Notes: a model not told the origin generated them from the letters alone. A DNA stretch of 64,000 nt from a halophilic archaeon SHRA6 (GCA_005239175.1 SOPS01000001.1:1-64000), one strand, 5' to 3'. Positions 51,076 to 59,446 are shown, numbered from the stretch's first letter. Made by a program: numbers and translations.

Positions 51076-51414
51076 ATGAAGACTGTTATTCATGTCGTTT
51101 CAGGAGATGGGGCCGAACAGGAAACATCACTGGCTATTGCCAGAAACCTCTTAGATGAGGAAACTGGCAGTATAGACGATGTTGCGGTTGTCGTTCAGGC
51201 CGATGGAATAAAAGCGATCAAAACTGGCCAGGAGAGCGAGGAGCAAGTCCGAGCCCTATTGGACGATGGTGTCTCATTCAAGGCCTGCAGCAACACACTC
51301 GATATGATGGATCTTGACGAATCCGATCTCGTTGCAGGCGTTGAAACCGTCCCGGAGGGTGCTGTGGAAGTAACGCGATTGGAAACAGAAGGATACGCCT
51401 ATATACGGCCGTAG
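51076..51414 (+). CDS. DsrE-like sulfur-transfer family protein
   Basis: This 112-residue protein begins MKTVIHVVSGDGAEQETSLAIARNLLDEE. VAVVVQADGIKAI and VSFKACSNTLDMMDL are typical of DsrE/DsrF-like folds; the Cys in ACSNTL is at the usual reactive position. Members move sulfane sulfur or act as small partner proteins. The ATG at 51076 fits the family; the frame extends to 51016 but without similarity. It lies beside the IS607 element, and no dsr partners are visible. Confidence 0.82.
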   Translation: MKTVIHVVSGDGAEQETSLAIARNLLDEETGSIDDVAVVVQADGIKAIKTGQESEEQVRALLDDGVSFKACSNTLDMMDLDESDLVAGVETVPEGAVEVTRLETEGYAYIRP

Positions 51415-51625
51415 TGTCCTCACGAAACTCTAAGTATCGGAGCCCATGTTCGCAGGCAGTCGGCAAAACGACGAGGACAGTCGATGGCCTCTAGATCTAC
51501 AGAACCAGTTCACTACTGACAGCAGTCAGTCACCCGCGAATTCAGTAGATGGCTTTCGTCGATGAAACGAGATACATGAATAGGAATTCACGACAATCGA
51601 ACGACAGTACGTTTCAGAGGAATCG

Positions 51626-52960
51626 ATGGTAAACGTCGCGCTCTCAGCGGCACAACTCGTCTTAGCGCTGTTTCTCGTGGTGCTTAACGGCTTTTTTGTC
51701 GCAGCAGAGTTCGCCTTCGTTCGGATCCGGGGAACGTCTGTTGACCAACTCGTCGAGGAGGGGCGGACCGGCTCGGGGACGCTTCAAGAAGTGATGACGA
51801 ACCTCGACAACTACCTCGCCACAACGCAACTCGGTATCACCATCGCCTCGCTCGGATTGGGATGGGTCGGCGAACCCGCCGTGGCGGCGCTCATCGAACC
51901 TGTGCTGGAATCAGTTCTCCCCGCAAATATTATCCATCTAGTCGCGTTCGCAATCGGCTTTAGTATCATCACGTTTCTCCACGTCGTCTTCGGTGAACTC
52001 GCGCCGAAGACGATCGCCATCGCCCAGACCGAGCGGCTCTCGCTGTTTCTCGCCCCGCCGATGAAGTTCTTCTATTACGTACTCTATCCGGGAATTGTGG
52101 TCTTCAACGGGGCAGCCAACGCGTTCACGCGGTCGCTCGGTGTGCCGCCCGCGTCCGAAACGGATGAGACACTCGGCGAGCGCGAGCTCCTTCGTGTACT
52201 AACACGATCCGGTGAGGGCGGGAACATTGACGTGGCAGAAGTGACGATGATCGAACGCGTCTTTGATCTTGACGACACCGTAGTGCGGGAGGTCATGGTC
52301 CCACGACCGGACGTGGTGAGCGTTCCGGCAGATACCACACTATCGGAACTTCATACGGTCGTCTTAGAGACCGGACACACGCGCTATCCGGTTCTTGACG
52401 CCAACGACCGTGACCAAGTGGTCGGATTCGTCGATGTCAAGGACGTGCTGCGAGCGGAAGTGGAAAGTGGGGATGCCGAGAGAGTCGGTGACATCGCCCG
52501 TGGGATTCTCATCGTCCCGGAGACGATGGCGATTAGCGAGCTCTTGAGACAGTTCAGAGAGGATCGTCAGCAAATGGCCGCAGTCATCGACGAGTGGGGG
52601 GCGTTCGAAGGGATTGCGACGGTCGAAGACATCGTCGAGGCCCTCGTCGGGGATCTTCAGGACAGATTCGATCTCGATGAGCACGAACATTCGATACGCC
52701 AGCGTGACGATGGGGGGTACGACATTGACGGCGGAGTCCCATTGTCGAATGTTTCCGACGCCCTCGATGGCGACTTCGATAGCGAAGCGGTCGAAACGAT
52801 CGGTGGGCTAGTGCTGGAACAACTCAACCGCGCGCCAGAACCTGGCGACCGCGTCGAAATCGACGGTCACGTCGTTGAGGTGACGAGCGTCGAGGGCACC
52901 CGAATTTCGACGGTATGGGTTCACGAAAGAGATGCCGACGATCCAGCAGCGGACTGTTAG
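51626..52960 (+). CDS. CorC/HlyC-type membrane protein (DUF21-CBS-CBS-CorC)
   Basis: This 444-residue protein has an N-terminal DUF21 (CNNM) membrane domain with about four segments (LVLALFLVVLNGFFVAAEFAFVRIR; TQLGITIASLGLGWVGEPAVAAL; IGFSIITFLHVVFGELAPKTIAI). Two CBS domains follow (VVREVMVPRPDVVSVPADTTLSELH and the ILIVPETMAISELLRQFRED region), then the C-terminal CorC/HlyC domain. The family transports or regulates Mg or other divalent cations, with the CBS pair binding nucleotides. It stands alone. Confidence 0.92.
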   Translation: MVNVALSAAQLVLALFLVVLNGFFVAAEFAFVRIRGTSVDQLVEEGRTGSGTLQEVMTNLDNYLATTQLGITIASLGLGWVGEPAVAALIEPVLESVLPANIIHLVAFAIGFSIITFLHVVFGELAPKTIAIAQTERLSLFLAPPMKFFYYVLYPGIVVFNGAANAFTRSLGVPPASETDETLGERELLRVLTRSGEGGNIDVAEVTMIERVFDLDDTVVREVMVPRPDVVSVPADTTLSELHTVVLETGHTRYPVLDANDRDQVVGFVDVKDVLRAEVESGDAERVGDIARGILIVPETMAISELLRQFREDRQQMAAVIDEWGAFEGIATVEDIVEALVGDLQDRFDLDEHEHSIRQRDDGGYDIDGGVPLSNVSDALDGDFDSEAVETIGGLVLEQLNRAPEPGDRVEIDGHVVEVTSVEGTRISTVWVHERDADDPAADC

Positions 52961-53082
52961 GAATTTGCGTTAATCCTCATACGTTCCAGATAGCAGATCA
53001 CGAATCTGTTGAAATCGGCGTACAAGACAGAGAGGATAATGCCAACGATCACCAGCGGGAATACAGATGCTCCGACGACCAT
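52957..53082 (-). CDS. Possible small single-helix membrane protein
   Basis: A 41-codon frame reads MVVGASVFPLVIVGIILSVL and continues with a positively charged C-terminus. The central hydrophobic stretch of about 18 residues could span the membrane. It overlaps the stop region of the CorC gene by a few bases on the opposite strand. There is no family recognition, and it may be chance or a fragment. Confidence 0.25.
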   Translation of the reverse strand: MVVGASVFPLVIVGIILSVLYADFNRFVICYLERMRINANS

Positions 53083-53103
53083 GATCGCTGAGAAGGCGGT
53101 CGA

Positions 53104-53147
53104 CTACATCCGTTAGACGTGAAACTACATATCCGTGAGACGTGAAA
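53104..53147. repeat. Two imperfect units of about 22 bp
   Basis: Units CTACATCCGTTAGACGTGAA (53104-53123) and CTACATATCCGTGAGACGTG (53125-53144) plus flanking bases are alike, with a 2-base insertion. They lie downstream of the E1-alpha stop at 53179. Confidence 0.7.
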
Positions 53148-53178
53148 TTGCACTAGCCGAAGATGCCGGATCTTCTGG

Positions 53179-54243
53179 TCACTCTCGTTCGAACGCATCG
53201 TTCCCGTGTCGATCGATCGCGTCCATGAGTTCCTCCCGCTGACGCTCGAGCTCTGGCGGTGCGTCCGCGTAGGCGTCCGCGAACATCTGTTCGGGGTCGG
53301 GTTTCGCCGACTCTGCGACGTCGATGATTTCAGCGACCTGATCGTCCGCGGCCTGTTCGATCGCGTCGATCGCCTCGGTGTCGAGCCGGCCGGTGTCAAT
53401 GAGGAACGCTTCGAGGCGATCGATCGGATCGCGCTCGCGCCAGCGCGCAACCGCTTCGGAGTCACGATACACTGAAGGATCGTCCGCAGTCGTGTGCGCA
53501 CCATAGCGGTACTCGACCGTTTCGATCAGTGTGGGTCGGAGCCGGCCCTCCGGGGGATCGCGGGCGAGGTCGGCTGCGGCCTTCGTGACGGCATAGGAGG
53601 CCAGCGGGTCCATCCCGTCGACACGGATCCACTCGAAGCCGTACGCTTCGGCTTTCGCTGCGAACGATTCTGAAGCCGTCTGCTCTTCAGTCGGGATCGA
53701 GATCGCCCAGCCGTTGTTGTGACAGACAAACAGCGCGGGCGCGTCGAAGACGCCCGCGAAGTTCAGCGCCTCGTGAAAATCTCCCTCGCTCGTCGATCCG
53801 TCTCCGAAGTGTGCGACAGCGAGTCCGTCATCACCGCGGTAGTCGGCTGCCATCGCCCAGCCGACGGCGTGTGGGATGTGTGCGCCGACGCCGATGTTCA
53901 ACGGAAAGACGTTGGCGTCCGCAAGCGCGGCATTTCCGGACTCATAGCCCATCCAGTACGCCAGGTGCTCCGGCGGAAACTCCCGAGCGAAGAGCACGCC
54001 GTGCTCGCGGTACTGGTAGAACAGCCAATCCTCGTCGGCGAGCGCGTACGTCGATCCGACCTGACTGCCCTCCTGGCCGGCCAACGAGGCATACGTGCCG
54101 ATCCGGCCCTGCCGCTGGAGGCTGATCGCTCGCTCGTCGAACCGACGGGCGGTGCGCATGTCGCGGTAGATCCCGACGAGCTCTTCATCTGTCAGGTCCG
54201 GAACCGTCGCATCGGCAAGCGGGTTGCCGTCAAAATCCAACAC
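53179..54243 (-). CDS. pdhA: Pyruvate/2-oxoacid dehydrogenase E1 component alpha subunit
   Basis: This 354-residue thiamine-diphosphate-dependent E1-alpha decarboxylates pyruvate or a branched 2-oxoacid. The ThDP motif FGDGSTSEGDFHEALNFAGVF...VCHNNGWA (GDG...NN) is intact, preceded by IGVGAHIPHAVGWAMA. The GTG at 54243 (giving LDFDGNPLADATVPDL) is the first usable start in frame. Upstream the frame stays open through a 15-bp repeat coding DDTEA/DDTET, then into the alcohol dehydrogenase, with no ATG, GTG or TTG between 54243 and about 54400. Resemblance to other PdhA N-termini (DGLVRVLDFDG) seems to extend upstream of 54243. The E1-beta gene that normally follows is absent. Confidence 0.85.
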   Translation of the reverse strand: MLDFDGNPLADATVPDLTDEELVGIYRDMRTARRFDERAISLQRQGRIGTYASLAGQEGSQVGSTYALADEDWLFYQYREHGVLFAREFPPEHLAYWMGYESGNAALADANVFPLNIGVGAHIPHAVGWAMAADYRGDDGLAVAHFGDGSTSEGDFHEALNFAGVFDAPALFVCHNNGWAISIPTEEQTASESFAAKAEAYGFEWIRVDGMDPLASYAVTKAAADLARDPPEGRLRPTLIETVEYRYGAHTTADDPSVYRDSEAVARWRERDPIDRLEAFLIDTGRLDTEAIDAIEQAADDQVAEIIDVAESAKPDPEQMFADAYADAPPELERQREELMDAIDRHGNDAFERE

Positions 54244-54293
54244 GCGAACGAGCCCGTCCTCGCCGGTTGCGAAGCTATGAGGGCCGATAGTCG

Positions 54294-54364
54294 CTGTGTC
54301 GTCCGTCTCTGTGTCGTCCGTCTCTGTGTCGTCCGCCTCTGTGTCGTCCGCCTCTGTGTCGTCT
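54294..54364 (-). repeat. Nearly five tandem 15-bp units upstream of pdhA
   Basis: CTGTGTCGTCCGTCT at 54294-54308 and 54309-54323, variants with GCCT at 54324-54338 and 54339-54353, and a partial unit to 54364. The period of 15 equals five codons and is in frame with pdhA on the minus strand (DDTEA/T). It lies just beyond the alcohol dehydrogenase stop (54369-54371). Confidence 0.95.
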
Positions 54365-54368
54365 CGGG

Positions 54369-55409
54369 TCAGGGAGTGATCACCGCTCTTCCTTCGATCT
54401 CGCCGTGTTCTAACTTTTCGGCAACGGTGTTTATTTCCCCGAGCGAGTAGCGACTCGTGTGCAGATCGACGTCCCCGCGATCGACCAGCGCCATCAGCTC
54501 CTGCAGTTCGGTGTACTTGCCCACGAGCGTCCCACGGAAGCCGAATTCGCCGTTGACGAGCGTCTGTGAGGGCTCGTGAATGTGGCCGCCGTAGCCGACA
54601 ATGTGGTGATCACCGCCGCCTGCGGCGATCTGTGGGCCCATTGCCGTCGTGACGTCCGCGCCGACGAAGTCGATGATCTGCTGGGCACCCACACCGTCCG
54701 TGAGCGCTAACAGATCGTCAACGGCGTCGTCTCCGGACGGATCGAGGGTGTGGTCAGCCCCGAGTGATTCAGCGAGTTCGCGGGCCTCGGGTTTGATGTC
54801 GAGTGCGACGATCTCTGCACCGCTCGTCGCCCGGAGACACTGCAACCCGATGTGGCCAAGTCCGCCAACACCGATGACGACCGCGTAGTCGCCCGGATTG
54901 AGCTTTTGTGTGGCCTTTTTGACCGCGTGGTACGCCGTGATTCCCGCGTCGGCGTGCGGCGCGATGTCGGTCGGATCGACGCTATCAGGAAGCGGGATAA
55001 CCGCCCGATCGGACGTGAGCAGGTACTCCGCAAAGCCGCCATCCGTCGTCAATCCTGGGAACGAGAGATTCTCACAGTGCATGTCGTCGCCCAGCCGACA
55101 CGGGCGACACGTTCCACAGGTCATTACCGGATGACAAATTACCTTGTCGCCAACCGAAACCGTCTCCACGTCGTCGCCGATTTCGACAACTTCTCCGGCG
55201 TTTTCGTGTCCGAGCGTCATCGGAAGATCCTGCTCAACGTAGTCGGTCCACATCCCCTCGATGATGTGATTGTCCGTTTGACACCATCCTGCTCCCTCAA
55301 CCTCAACGACGACGTGGTTTCCCGCTTCAGCGCTCGGTCGATCGACCTCGTCGATCTCGAGCCCGTTCGCCATGTCGTGTGTGTACTCGTGCAATCGTGC
55401 TGCTTGCAT
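54369..55409 (-). CDS. Zinc-dependent alcohol dehydrogenase
   Basis: This 346-residue medium-chain dehydrogenase begins MQAARLHEYTHDMANGLEIDEVDRP. GWCQTDNHIIEGMW holds the catalytic zinc Cys, and LPMTLGHENAGEV carries the His-Glu pair. CGTCRPCRLGDDMHC supplies the structural zinc cysteines. VVIGVGGLGHIGLQC is the NAD(P)-binding GxGGxG motif. The start MQAARLHEY is typical; AT-rich upstream codons to 55571 are promoter. It is divergent from the amidohydrolase/MIP18 operon across a symmetric AT-rich promoter. This grouping recalls the adh gene of propane monooxygenase operons. Confidence 0.92.
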   Translation of the reverse strand: MQAARLHEYTHDMANGLEIDEVDRPSAEAGNHVVVEVEGAGWCQTDNHIIEGMWTDYVEQDLPMTLGHENAGEVVEIGDDVETVSVGDKVICHPVMTCGTCRPCRLGDDMHCENLSFPGLTTDGGFAEYLLTSDRAVIPLPDSVDPTDIAPHADAGITAYHAVKKATQKLNPGDYAVVIGVGGLGHIGLQCLRATSGAEIVALDIKPEARELAESLGADHTLDPSGDDAVDDLLALTDGVGAQQIIDFVGADVTTAMGPQIAAGGGDHHIVGYGGHIHEPSQTLVNGEFGFRGTLVGKYTELQELMALVDRGDVDLHTSRYSLGEINTVAEKLEHGEIEGRAVITP

Positions 55410-55435
55410 ATCCGTATCGTACTCGGGAGAAAACA

Positions 55436-55442
55436 TACATAA
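55436..55442 (-). promoter_or_regulatory. TATA element of the alcohol dehydrogenase
   Basis: On the minus strand TTTATG lies about 27-33 bases upstream of the ATG at 55409, giving a leaderless promoter. Confidence 0.5.
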
Positions 55443-55467
55443 ACGTTTGTTATAAACTAACATAGAC

Positions 55468-55493
55468 CAGTTGTTAACTGTAATATCGCAGTT
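55468..55493. promoter_or_regulatory. Candidate operator between alcohol dehydrogenase and amidohydrolase
   Basis: Half-sites CAGTT (55468-55472), AACTG (55476-55480) and CAGTT (55489-55493) give two overlapping dyads: CAGTT-GTT-AACTG and TAACTG-N8-CAGTTA. The position between both promoters suits a shared regulator. Confidence 0.55.
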
Positions 55494-55506
55494 ATCCACC
55501 AACGAA

Positions 55507-55517
55507 CATATATAATT
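55507..55517 (+). promoter_or_regulatory. TATA-like element of the amidohydrolase operon
   Basis: An AT-rich CATATATAATT lies about 50 bp upstream of the ATG at 55564, consistent with a short 5' leader. Confidence 0.4.
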
Positions 55518-55563
55518 ATTTTCAATGAATGTTATGTAGAGAGAGTACTGAGACACCACTACA

Positions 55564-56631
55564 ATGTTCACCTACGAAGGCGAGGACATCTTTGTCATTG
55601 ACGGGCACATCCACATGTGGGATGCGAGCGACGAGAACATCAAAACAGAGGGCGGTCGGCAGTTCATCGACTGTTTTTACGACTACCATACCGGATTCAC
55701 CCCCGAAGAGCGACAGTGGGACTACGAGGAGTACCAAAGCTACGGGCCCGATCGGCTCGCAGACGACTTCTTCACGAACGGCGTCGTCGACATGGGAATC
55801 TTCCAGCCAACGCACCTGCGAGATTTCTACCACGACGGGTTCAACACGTTCGAGCGCAACGGCCGGATGGTCGATCGATACCCAGAGCGCTTCATCGTCA
55901 ACGGCCGGTTCGACCCGCGTGAGGGCGAAGCTGGCCACGAGGAACTCGAACGACAAAAAGAAGAACGCGACATTCAGGGCGTGAAGGTTTACACCGCCGA
56001 GTGGATGGGCGACTCGAAGGGCTGGCGACTCGACTCCGACGAGTCCTTCGAGTTCCTCGAACACTGTGCAGATCTCGGGATCAACAACATCCACGCGCAC
56101 AAGGGCCCGACGATCCGACCGCTCAACAAGGACGCCTTCGATGTTGGTGACGTCGATCTTGCCGCGTCAAGCTTCCCGGATATGAACTTCATCGTCGAGC
56201 ACGTCGGGCTGCCGCGGCTGGACGACTTCTGTTGGATTGCCGCCCAGGAGCCGAACGTCTACGGCGGGCTCGCGGTCGCCGCGCCGCTTGCAGTCCACCG
56301 CCAGAAAAAGTTCGGCGAAATCATGGGCGAACTGCTGTTCTGGCTGGGTGAAGACCGACTACTATTCGGCAGTGACTACGCGCTGTGGAACCCAGACTGG
56401 TTGGTCGAGACGTTCCTCGAATCCGAACTGACCCCCGAGCAGCGCGACGAGTACGGCGTCGAGTTCGGTCTCGAGACGAAAAAGAAGATTCTCGGGGAAA
56501 ATGCCGCGGAACTATACGACATCGACATTGAGGAGAAGAAGCGACAGTTCCAGTCCGACGACGTCACCCAGGAATACGGCCTTGAAGGGATGTACGGTTC
56601 GAATACCGACAGCGCGGTTGCCGACGACTAA
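55564..56631 (+). CDS. Amidohydrolase-2 family protein (PF04909-like)
   Basis: This 355-residue TIM-barrel metal hydrolase begins MFTYEGEDIFVIDGHIHMWDASDEN; the DGHIHMW motif gives the first His-x-His ligands. Further conserved positions are NNIHAHKGPTIRP, MNFIVEHVGLPRLDDF and DRLLFGSDYALWNP with the Asp ligand. It resembles the amidohydrolase encoded beside bacterial soluble diiron propane monooxygenases, where its job is poorly understood (maturation or accessory). Its stop overlaps the start of the MIP18-like gene by one base (TAATG at 56629-56633), so the two are coupled. Confidence 0.88.
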   Translation: MFTYEGEDIFVIDGHIHMWDASDENIKTEGGRQFIDCFYDYHTGFTPEERQWDYEEYQSYGPDRLADDFFTNGVVDMGIFQPTHLRDFYHDGFNTFERNGRMVDRYPERFIVNGRFDPREGEAGHEELERQKEERDIQGVKVYTAEWMGDSKGWRLDSDESFEFLEHCADLGINNIHAHKGPTIRPLNKDAFDVGDVDLAASSFPDMNFIVEHVGLPRLDDFCWIAAQEPNVYGGLAVAAPLAVHRQKKFGEIMGELLFWLGEDRLLFGSDYALWNPDWLVETFLESELTPEQRDEYGVEFGLETKKKILGENAAELYDIDIEEKKRQFQSDDVTQEYGLEGMYGSNTDSAVADD

Positions 56632-57440
56632 TGTCCCGATCGGCCGATAGATCGATCGACGGCTCCGCCAATGAGTCCGTCGTCGATCATGAGACGATAC
56701 GGGACGCGATCCGACCGGTGCTCGACCCCGAACTCGACGAGTCGATCGTCGACCTCGGCTACATCGACGAGATTGACATTACGGCGAACGAGGCGTCAGA
56801 GGTCGCCGTCACAGTTCGGTTTACGCTTCCGACGGCGTGGTGCTCACCAGCGTTCGCCTGGATGATGGCTGACGGCGCGAAGGAGGCGGCCGAGTCAGTA
56901 TCAGGGGTTACACACGCTGAGATAGAACTCCGAGACCACATGCACGAAACCGAGATCAATACCGGGATCAACGAGGGACGATCGTTCGCCGAATCGTTTC
57001 CGGACGCCGACGGCGGGCTCGAATCGGTTCGGGCAACATTGGACCACAAGGCCCGGTTGGCCCGACAACACGACGCGATCGAGGCACTCACCGAAGCCGG
57101 CTTGTCGCCCACACAGCTCGTTGCACTGTCAGAGAGTGATCTCGATCGCACAGCAGACGGCGGGCAGTATCACATCCTGCTCGGGGAGGGATCGTTCGGC
57201 GTCACAGTCGACGCCGAGCCGATCGACGAGTACCTCCAGATGGCCGCCGAAGACGGCTGTCTCGACGGCCCGGAAGAACCGATGTTCCGAACGCCGGAGG
57301 GCGATATAATCCCCGAGGAGATGTTCGACATGGTCCAACACCGTGCGCGATCGGCGAAAGTGAACTTGAACGGACAGGGAACTGTGTGTGAGGCGCTCAA
57401 CGAGTCGCGACGGGCGGCGTTAGGACGATCAGACGACTAG
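56631..57440 (+). CDS. MIP18/DUF59-type metal-sulfur assembly protein, extended
   Basis: This is a 269-residue protein. Residues about 18-110 form a MIP18/DUF59 domain (DAIRPVLDPELDESIVDLGYIDEI; VTVRFTLPTAWCSPAFAWMMADGAKEA with the family Cys). The remaining 150 residues are an extension of unknown fold. DUF59 proteins help assemble Fe-S or other metal centres. It is translationally coupled to the amidohydrolase at the same locus as the alcohol dehydrogenase. This arrangement (alcohol dehydrogenase, amidohydrolase, DUF59) matches accessory genes of bacterial propane monooxygenase operons. Confidence 0.85.
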   Translation: MSRSADRSIDGSANESVVDHETIRDAIRPVLDPELDESIVDLGYIDEIDITANEASEVAVTVRFTLPTAWCSPAFAWMMADGAKEAAESVSGVTHAEIELRDHMHETEINTGINEGRSFAESFPDADGGLESVRATLDHKARLARQHDAIEALTEAGLSPTQLVALSESDLDRTADGGQYHILLGEGSFGVTVDAEPIDEYLQMAAEDGCLDGPEEPMFRTPEGDIIPEEMFDMVQHRARSAKVNLNGQGTVCEALNESRRAALGRSDD

Positions 57441-57470
57441 CGCTGACTGACGGCCGACCCGTTTTTGTGA

Positions 57471-58199
57471 TCAAAGAACACGCCTGAGCTCCGAGAGTGG
57501 CGGAAAACGAAGCGCTTCGTCGGTGTCAGCATCATAGACGATCGGCGAGAACCCACCGAGGTCAGTCACGTAGGGTGATCGAAGCGCCGACGTGTCCGCA
57601 TTGTTCACGACGACACCAGGGGCGAGTCGATTGAACGCGGGCAAGACGAACACGGACGCGCCGTGGCGCTGATCGGAGCCCGAAAGGAAACACGGGTGAC
57701 GGACACCTTCGATCTCGATCGCCGGGTGATCGTGGCCGATCACGACACGATCCGGTTCGGCTGGGAAATCCGGGGACATCGAACGGCCTGGGATCGTATG
57801 GCCGTGGGTGATAAGCGTATTCGGCTCCGCCTCCAGTTCGACGGCCGAGACCGTCGATCCGTCCCAGACAGCCGACAGAGCAGTGTCGTGATTGCCTTCG
57901 ATAATCGTCAGCGTCGCATCGTGGTCGGCAACAATCTCCGCGAGTGACTCGAGGGTTCGGCGGGCGGCGATCGACGGGCCAGAAAAGCTGTGGAGCACGT
58001 CACCCGCAAAGATCACACGCGCTGGGTCAAACCGCGCACACAGCGCCTCGAGTCGCTCACAGAGGTCGTCGTGTTCGCCAAGCGGGAACTCCACCCCGGC
58101 ACGCTCCTCACGACCGATGTGCAGGTCTGCACAGACGAGGGTATCCGCGCGCGGAAGGTACGCCGCGCGATCGTGGACGCAGATGTCCTCAAAGGCCAC
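57471..58199 (-). CDS. Metallophosphoesterase, SbcD-like
   Basis: This 242-residue protein starts at GTG 58199 (reads AFEDICVHDRAAYLP after the start). Motifs VCADLHIGREE, FAGDVLHSFSG, IIEGNHDTAL, THGHTIPG and IGHDHPAIEIEGV give a complete calcineurin-like metal site. The C-terminal VFVLPAFNRLAPGVVVN resembles the enzyme at 5799. It is probably a DNA- or nucleotide-directed phosphodiesterase. It is divergent from the regulator gene at 58282 with an 82-bp gap. Confidence 0.85.
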   Translation of the reverse strand: MAFEDICVHDRAAYLPRADTLVCADLHIGREERAGVEFPLGEHDDLCERLEALCARFDPARVIFAGDVLHSFSGPSIAARRTLESLAEIVADHDATLTIIEGNHDTALSAVWDGSTVSAVELEAEPNTLITHGHTIPGRSMSPDFPAEPDRVVIGHDHPAIEIEGVRHPCFLSGSDQRHGASVFVLPAFNRLAPGVVVNNADTSALRSPYVTDLGGFSPIVYDADTDEALRFPPLSELRRVL

Positions 58200-58281
58200 G
58201 CGCGATCGTTCGAGTGAACACGTAAACCTCTGCCGACCGCATCCGCCCGGGTTTATGTGGCTGCCGGTATCAAAGATAGCT

Positions 58282-59067
58282 ATGAGCGATGCCCTCTCGG
58301 ACAAGCGGACCGCGACACGGTTTCGCGTCCTCGCCGAGATTGCCGAACGACAGCCAGCGGTGAGCCAAGGCGAAATCGCCGCTGCGGTTGGCATCACGAG
58401 CCAGGCGGTCAGCGAGTACATCCGAGCGCTCGACGAGGACGGCTTTGTGACGAAAGACGGCCGATCGCGCTACCGCGTCACCAAAGAGGGCGTCGAGTGG
58501 CTTTTTCAGGAGGCGAAGGCGCTGCGGCGCTACGCCGACCACGTGACGACTGACGTGTTGGGCGACGTCCAAGAAGATGCGGCAATCGCGACCGACGACA
58601 TCGAAGCCGGCGAGGTTGTCTCGCTGTCGATCGAACAGGGACTCCTCCGGGCAACTCCCGGCGATTCGGGGCCCGCAACCGGAACCGCGACGACGGACGC
58701 CGCGGCCGGCACAGACGTCAGCGTTACCGGCTTCGAGGGCATCATCGAGATGGAACCCGGCGTCGTCACCGTCGTCCAGGTTCCGCCAGCCCGATCGGGT
58801 GGCAGCCGCGCGATCGACCACGACCAGCTTCGGTCGACCTGTACATCCGCGGATCTCGTTGCCGCAGCAGGCGTCGAGGCGGTTGTCTCCCTGCAGTCAA
58901 TCGATCGCGAGCCCGCGGTCACGGTCGCGGCTGGATCGGTGGCGGCCGACGCGGCCGCCCGCGGGATGGAGTGCGTCGTCGTCGCGACGATCGACGCTGT
59001 CGGCCGGATTACCGACACACTTCGGGACAGCGACGTGACCTATGATGTGGTGACGATCGACGACTAG
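58282..59067 (+). CDS. Winged-helix regulator with large C-terminal ligand domain
   Basis: This 261-residue protein begins MSDALSDKRTATRFRVLAEIAERQPAVSQGEIAAAVGITSQAVSEYIRALDEDGFVTKDGRSRYRVTKEGVEWL, a MarR-like helix-turn-helix at about 1-75. A linker rich in Thr, Ala and Gly follows, and residues 150-255 form a compact domain of repeated beta-alpha units (VVQVPPA; GVEAVVSLQSIDREPAV; VTYDVVTIDD). I recognise it only as a haloarchaeal regulator type. It is divergent from the phosphoesterase gene. Confidence 0.8.
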   Translation: MSDALSDKRTATRFRVLAEIAERQPAVSQGEIAAAVGITSQAVSEYIRALDEDGFVTKDGRSRYRVTKEGVEWLFQEAKALRRYADHVTTDVLGDVQEDAAIATDDIEAGEVVSLSIEQGLLRATPGDSGPATGTATTDAAAGTDVSVTGFEGIIEMEPGVVTVVQVPPARSGGSRAIDHDQLRSTCTSADLVAAAGVEAVVSLQSIDREPAVTVAAGSVAADAAARGMECVVVATIDAVGRITDTLRDSDVTYDVVTIDD

Positions 59068-59167
59068 CGTTGCAGCCGATCGCTTCTGCCATGCTCACTG
59101 GGACGCGCTGTTACCAGTAGTTTGGAAAACACACAATACTCATGTCGAGAGCGGGCCAATATTCTGT

Positions 59168-59446
59168 ATGGACCTGAAACCCCGTTGTCGACGAATGGGA
59201 TCGCTCGCAGTCGCCGCACAAGGGCTTTTGACTGCTGTTGCTCCGAGCCTGAGTGCCCGGCTGACGAAACGCATGATTGCCAAAAGCTTCGACGGAACAG
59301 ACGAACTGGTTGCTCGCCCGTCGTACCTCGCGCAGGTGCGGGCGATCGGGATTGGCATGATCGCTGCCGGCGTGGCCGGTTACCTGCTTGAGCCAGACGA
59401 ACCGGACGACGACGGAGATGACGACGCCGTTGGCTCGCAGAAGTGA
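59168..59446 (+). CDS. Small haloarchaeal membrane protein
   Basis: This 92-residue protein begins MDLKPRCRRMGSLAVAAQGLLTAVAP, with a first hydrophobic helix. IGIGMIAAGVAGYLLEP is a second, and the tail is acidic (DEPDDDGDDDAVGSQK). The positive N-terminus suggests it lies in the cytoplasm. No function is known. Its stop codon (59444-59446) opens a four-unit tandem repeat. Confidence 0.7.
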   Translation: MDLKPRCRRMGSLAVAAQGLLTAVAPSLSARLTKRMIAKSFDGTDELVARPSYLAQVRAIGIGMIAAGVAGYLLEPDEPDDDGDDDAVGSQK

